Below, piece after piece: positions 60,942-64,000 of a DNA stretch of 64,000 bases; the first letter of the stretch is position 1, and every line of letters starts with the position of its first letter. The notes under the pieces were generated by a model. That model was given only the letters and a program-made list of their open reading frames with translations. It was not told where the DNA came from and did no database searches. The stretch is taken from assembly GCA_035546335.1 (NCBI GenBank), contig DATKDP010000055.1, forward strand, positions 20,890 through 84,889, read 5' to 3'. The position numbers were made by a program, and so were the translations under genes. Origin of the DNA: DATKDP01 sp035546335. GTDB taxonomy: Bacteria > Acidobacteriota > Thermoanaerobaculia > Gp7-AA8.

Positions 60942-62747
60942 CTAGAAAGGAAAAAACAGCGGAATGACGAGCGTAGCGACGACGAGCAGCAGCAGATTCA
61001 ATGGCCCTCCCACCCGGAGAAAATCGCCGAACTCATACCCTCCCGGACCGTAGATGAAGGTGTTCGTCTGATAGCCGATCGGCGTCATGAAACTGTTGGA
61101 GGCGGCGAACATCACGGCGATGATGAACGGCATCGGGGAGGCTCCCAGGCTCGCCGCAGTCGCGATGGCAACCGGAGTGAGAACGACCGCTGCCGCGTTG
61201 TTGCTGATCAACTCGGTGAGAACCGACGTGAGGAGATAGAACGCTGCAAGGGCTCCGAAAAGCCCGAAGGGCTCGATGGTGCGCAGCAGCTGCGTGGCGA
61301 TCAGCTGAGCGGTCCCGGTCTTCTGCATCGCGAGCCCGAGCGGGATGATCGACCCGAGAAGAACCAGCACCATCCAGTCGACCTCTTCATATGCCTCTTC
61401 CGGTTTGACGCACCCGGTGAGAAACATCGCGATGACGCCCAGGATGGCCGAGACCATGATGGGCATCACGTCGAAGGCGGCCAACAGCACGACAGCGAGC
61501 AGGATGGTGAGCGCGAGACCCATCTTCGCCGTCCGCTTCGTTTCGATCTCCAGAGCGCCGAGCAGTGCCAGGTGCCCGCTCGCGTGGAGCTGCTGCAGTT
61601 CCGCAGGCAGCGCCTGAACCAGCAGAATGTCTCCCTGCTCGAGAGGTACGTTGCCCAGCCGTTCGTGCAGCGCAACTCCATGACGCTGAATCCCGAGAAC
61701 CGGGACTCCGTACCGCCCGCGGAAATTGAGATCCCGCAGACTCCGTCCGACGATGGGCGACTGGGGAGGAATGATGACCTCTGCGAGCTTCCCCTGCTCC
61801 TCCGGAGACCCTTTCGGCTCCTCTCCATTCGGCATGGTGAGAGGGAAGTCGGGCTTCGTCCCCTTGATCTCGACATGATCCGCTTCGGCGATCTGTGCGA
61901 TGTCCGCGCTCTTGCCTTCCACGTAGAGAAGGTCGGCGGACTGGATGATCACGCCGCCTCGCGGGTAGCTCAGCTTTCGGCCGCGCCGCTCGATTCCGAT
62001 GACCTGGAGCCCGTAGCGGTCGGCGAATCGAAGCTCTCGCAGGCTCTTGCCGACGAGCGGCGATTCGTCGAGAACGTTGAGGATCGTGAGGTAGTCACGA
62101 AGCTCGTAGGTCGAGAGCAGATCGCCGGACGTCTCGCGTACCGGAGTCAGCCATCTCCCGACCGTGAGCAGATAGAGAACTCCGACGGCGGCCATGATCA
62201 GGGCCGGCGGCGTGATGTCGAAGAGATGAAGGCGGGGAAGACCGAGCTCCAGAACGAGACCGGCGACGAGCAGATTCGTGCTGGTCCCGATCAGGGTCAG
62301 CGTGCCACCGATCTGGCTGCCGAAGGAGATCGGCATGAACAGACGCGAGGGCGACGCTCCGATCCTGCGGCTCAATCCCATGACCATCGGAATCATCACG
62401 ACGACCACCGGCGTGTTGTTGATGAAGGCACTCAGCGGAATGACGATGACCAGCGAGAGGACCAGAAGCCGCATCTCGCTCTTGCCGGCGAAGCGGGCGA
62501 CCCAGCGTCCCAACAGATCGATCGCGCCGGTGCGGACGAGTCCCGCGGAGAGAACGAACATCGCGCCCACGGTGACCAGCGCCTCGTTCGCGAAGCCGCT
62601 GATCCCCTCGCGCGGGGTCACCAGGCGCAACACGATCAGCGCCGCCATCACGATGATCCCGACGACATCGACCCGCAGGCGATTCCAGAGGAAGAGCCCC
62701 AGCGCGCCGAACGTCACGACCAGAGTCAGCACGTGCTCGATCGTCAC
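60942..62747 (-). CDS. SLC13/DASS-type permease with two RCK-C domains
   Basis: A 601-residue anion permease. About ten membrane helices are split by two cytoplasmic TrkA-C (RCK_C) domains at about 205-290 and 310-400 (LYVEGKSADIAQIAEADHVE, LPLEQGDILLVQ-type). The N-terminal half has SAFINNTPVVVVMIP and IGTSTNLLVAG; the C-terminal half SNNAAAVVLTP and TPIGYQTNTFIYGPGGY, with the paired SNT motifs of the family. Probably imports dicarboxylate, sulfate or another anion under ligand control. Divergent from the aldo/keto reductase with 51 nt between. Confidence 0.9.
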   Translation of the reverse strand: MTIEHVLTLVVTFGALGLFLWNRLRVDVVGIIVMAALIVLRLVTPREGISGFANEALVTVGAMFVLSAGLVRTGAIDLLGRWVARFAGKSEMRLLVLSLVIVIPLSAFINNTPVVVVMIPMVMGLSRRIGASPSRLFMPISFGSQIGGTLTLIGTSTNLLVAGLVLELGLPRLHLFDITPPALIMAAVGVLYLLTVGRWLTPVRETSGDLLSTYELRDYLTILNVLDESPLVGKSLRELRFADRYGLQVIGIERRGRKLSYPRGGVIIQSADLLYVEGKSADIAQIAEADHVEIKGTKPDFPLTMPNGEEPKGSPEEQGKLAEVIIPPQSPIVGRSLRDLNFRGRYGVPVLGIQRHGVALHERLGNVPLEQGDILLVQALPAELQQLHASGHLALLGALEIETKRTAKMGLALTILLAVVLLAAFDVMPIMVSAILGVIAMFLTGCVKPEEAYEEVDWMVLVLLGSIIPLGLAMQKTGTAQLIATQLLRTIEPFGLFGALAAFYLLTSVLTELISNNAAAVVLTPVAIATAASLGASPMPFIIAVMFAASNSFMTPIGYQTNTFIYGPGGYEFGDFLRVGGPLNLLLLVVATLVIPLFFPF

Positions 62748-62798
62748 GGCCGCAGCATCTCCACCATGCGTGAAACGTTACCATGGTCAGAAGTGAGC

Positions 62799-63653
62799 AT
62801 GGAAACCGCAGGCCCATCGAAAACGGTCCACGGCGTCGAGGTCCCCGTTTTCCTCTACGGCACCGCCTGGAAGGAGGAGCGCACGCAGCCGCTCGTCGAG
62901 ACGGCTCTCGCAGCCGGGTTCCGCGGCATCGACACCGCGAATCAGCGGAAGCATTACCATGAAGCCGCGGTCGGTGCCGCAATCGAACGAGCGTTCCAAC
63001 GCGGTGAGCTGACGGGCGAGCAGCTCTTCCTCCAGACGAAGTACACCTACCCCGAAGGACAGGACGAGCGCCTTCCCTACGACCCCGACGCGGACTACCC
63101 GACACAGGTACGCCAGTCGCTCGAACTCTCCCTCGCTCATCTCGGCGTCGATCGCATCGACAGCTATCTTCTCCATGGACCGCGGACGCGAAGCGGGCTT
63201 TCAGCCGCCGACCGCGAGGTCTGGCGCGCCATGGAGGAGCTCCAGCGAGAAGGACGGACACGACTCATCGGCGTCAGCAACGTGACGGCACGCCAGCTCG
63301 CCCTCCTTTGCGAGTTTGCCGAGGTGACGCCGTCCTTCGTTCAGAACCGCTGCTATGCCCGGCTCGGCTGGGATCGTGATGTGCGAGAGGTCTGCCGGAA
63401 CGATGGAGTCGTCTATCAGGGCTTCTCGCTTCTCACGGCGAATCGCCAGGAGCTGGCGAGCAGCGAAATACGCAGGATCGCTGCCGGACATGGGAAGAGC
63501 GTGGCCCAGGTCGCTTTCCGCTTCGCTCTCCAGCTCGGAATGATCTGCCTGACCGGCACGACCGACGCGCGGCACATGCGCGAGGACCTCGCGGTCTTCA
63601 CCTTCCAGCTCTCCTCGGACGAGATGAAGACGATCGAGCGAATCTCGGGCTGA
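62799..63653 (+). CDS. Aldo/keto reductase
   Basis: A 284-residue AKR-fold oxidoreductase. The catalytic tetrad is recognisable: Asp in GIDTANQRKHYHE, Tyr in the same loop, Lys in LQTKYTYPEG and His in YLLHGPRTR. NADPH-binding GVSNVTARQL and the C-terminal LTGTTDARHMREDL follow. The substrate is unknown. ATG at 62799 precedes the family start; the long upstream open frame is antisense to the permease. Confidence 0.9.
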   Translation: METAGPSKTVHGVEVPVFLYGTAWKEERTQPLVETALAAGFRGIDTANQRKHYHEAAVGAAIERAFQRGELTGEQLFLQTKYTYPEGQDERLPYDPDADYPTQVRQSLELSLAHLGVDRIDSYLLHGPRTRSGLSAADREVWRAMEELQREGRTRLIGVSNVTARQLALLCEFAEVTPSFVQNRCYARLGWDRDVREVCRNDGVVYQGFSLLTANRQELASSEIRRIAAGHGKSVAQVAFRFALQLGMICLTGTTDARHMREDLAVFTFQLSSDEMKTIERISG

Positions 63654-63701
63654 CCGCGACGAACGCTGAGATTGTCTCAAAACTCGGAAGCGCTGAATCG
63701 T

Positions 63702-63868
63702 GCTCCTCGTAGGGACGAAGCATTTGCGCGAGGGACAGAGCTGAGGGCTTGCCACGCTGCAGCGCTTCTCATCCTGAATCGCAACTGTCTGCGACAACAA
63801 ATGGTCTCGGCTATAGGTTCTATTGGACCTGCGGGGAGATCCCTCGCCTTCCCACCCACCCACCCGCT
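63702..63868. repeat. Partial family F (63702-63722) and family D (63835-63868) copies
   Basis: CTCGTAGGGACGAAGCA matches the end of the family F copies in reverse. GGAGATCCCTCGCCTTCC with CACCCACCCACCCGC matches the end of the family D copies. The spacer 63654-64000 has no gene. Confidence 0.6.
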
Positions 63869-64000
63869 TCCAAGAAACTCCCTGTGTTTATGCGGCTTTT
63901 TTACGCCATGCCTCTCCCTTTCTGGTCATGGCCGAGCGGAAGACTCTGAGGGAAAACGGTCTCGTCAGGGCCACGCCGCCGGGCATGGTACCCGGTTTCT

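Noticed and set aside
61572..62798. Long open frame fused ahead of the aldo/keto reductase
   Set aside because: It is antisense to the SLC13 permease and carries no domain; the reductase family begins at 62799.

Overview
This is a GC-rich bacterial chromosome segment, gene-dense on both strands, with no rRNA, tRNA or CRISPR array that I could find. The gene set fits an Acidobacteriota-type soil or sediment bacterium, perhaps near Thermoanaerobaculia. It includes a Tricorn-type S41 protease, a LytS/LytTR pair beside LiaF-like proteins, a PilT pair in which one member carries a HEAT domain, a fused E1 alpha/beta 2-oxoacid dehydrogenase, three-gene transhydrogenase, YaeQ, and a propeller diguanylate cyclase. 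This placement is inferred from gene content, since no ribosomal marker is present.

Layout. 0-8 kb: LiaF-like membrane proteins, LytS-type kinase and LytTR regulator, a large FlgO-like/TPR protein, agmatinase family enzyme, and a secreted Pro/Glu-rich protein. 8-10.7 kb: an HNH-family protein with two catalytic His replaced, an RHS remnant, and an ion channel with an unusual filter. 11-14.4 kb: Tricorn homologue. 14.5-18.6 kb: FitAB-like toxin-antitoxin, BaiN-type flavoprotein, YceH, a Rof-like protein. 18.6-27 kb: response regulator plus EAL, lipoprotein, SirB1-like protein, RecO, fused E1, LhgO. 27-32 kb: small accessory modules (nucleotidyltransferase pair, Phd/PIN pair, gene remnants), epimerase, ECF sigma coupled to a VOC protein. 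32-39.5 kb: RhlE helicase, SpeE-like protein, YaeQ, PilT, HEAT-PilT. 39.7-47.5 kb: MarR remnant plus SRPBCC, DinB, M20 peptidase, AraC/ChrA, AAA/DUF4143 ATPase behind Fur-box-like tandem sites, GDSL esterase. 48-51 kb: pntA1-pntA2-pntB. 51.3-63.7 kb: STAS protein, MsrB-MsrA, FAD oxidoreductase, diguanylate cyclase, REC-HATPase protein, Vgb-like propeller, PdxH, RRM protein, SLC13 permease, aldo/keto reductase.

The most unusual content lies between genes. At eight or more loci the spacers are built from tandem 7-base words (for example GGTTTCT, CCCTTCA, GCAGATA, ACGAGAG), often as opposed arms that could fold into long hairpins. A second layer is a set of dispersed, hairpin-rich repeats (families A-F here). 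Family A is a nested palindrome about 127 bp long whose arms show compensatory changes. Near-identical 137-bp inverted copies of family D flank the transhydrogenase operon. Several genes start 6-9 nt after a good -10 box with no Shine-Dalgarno sequence, suggesting leaderless mRNAs.
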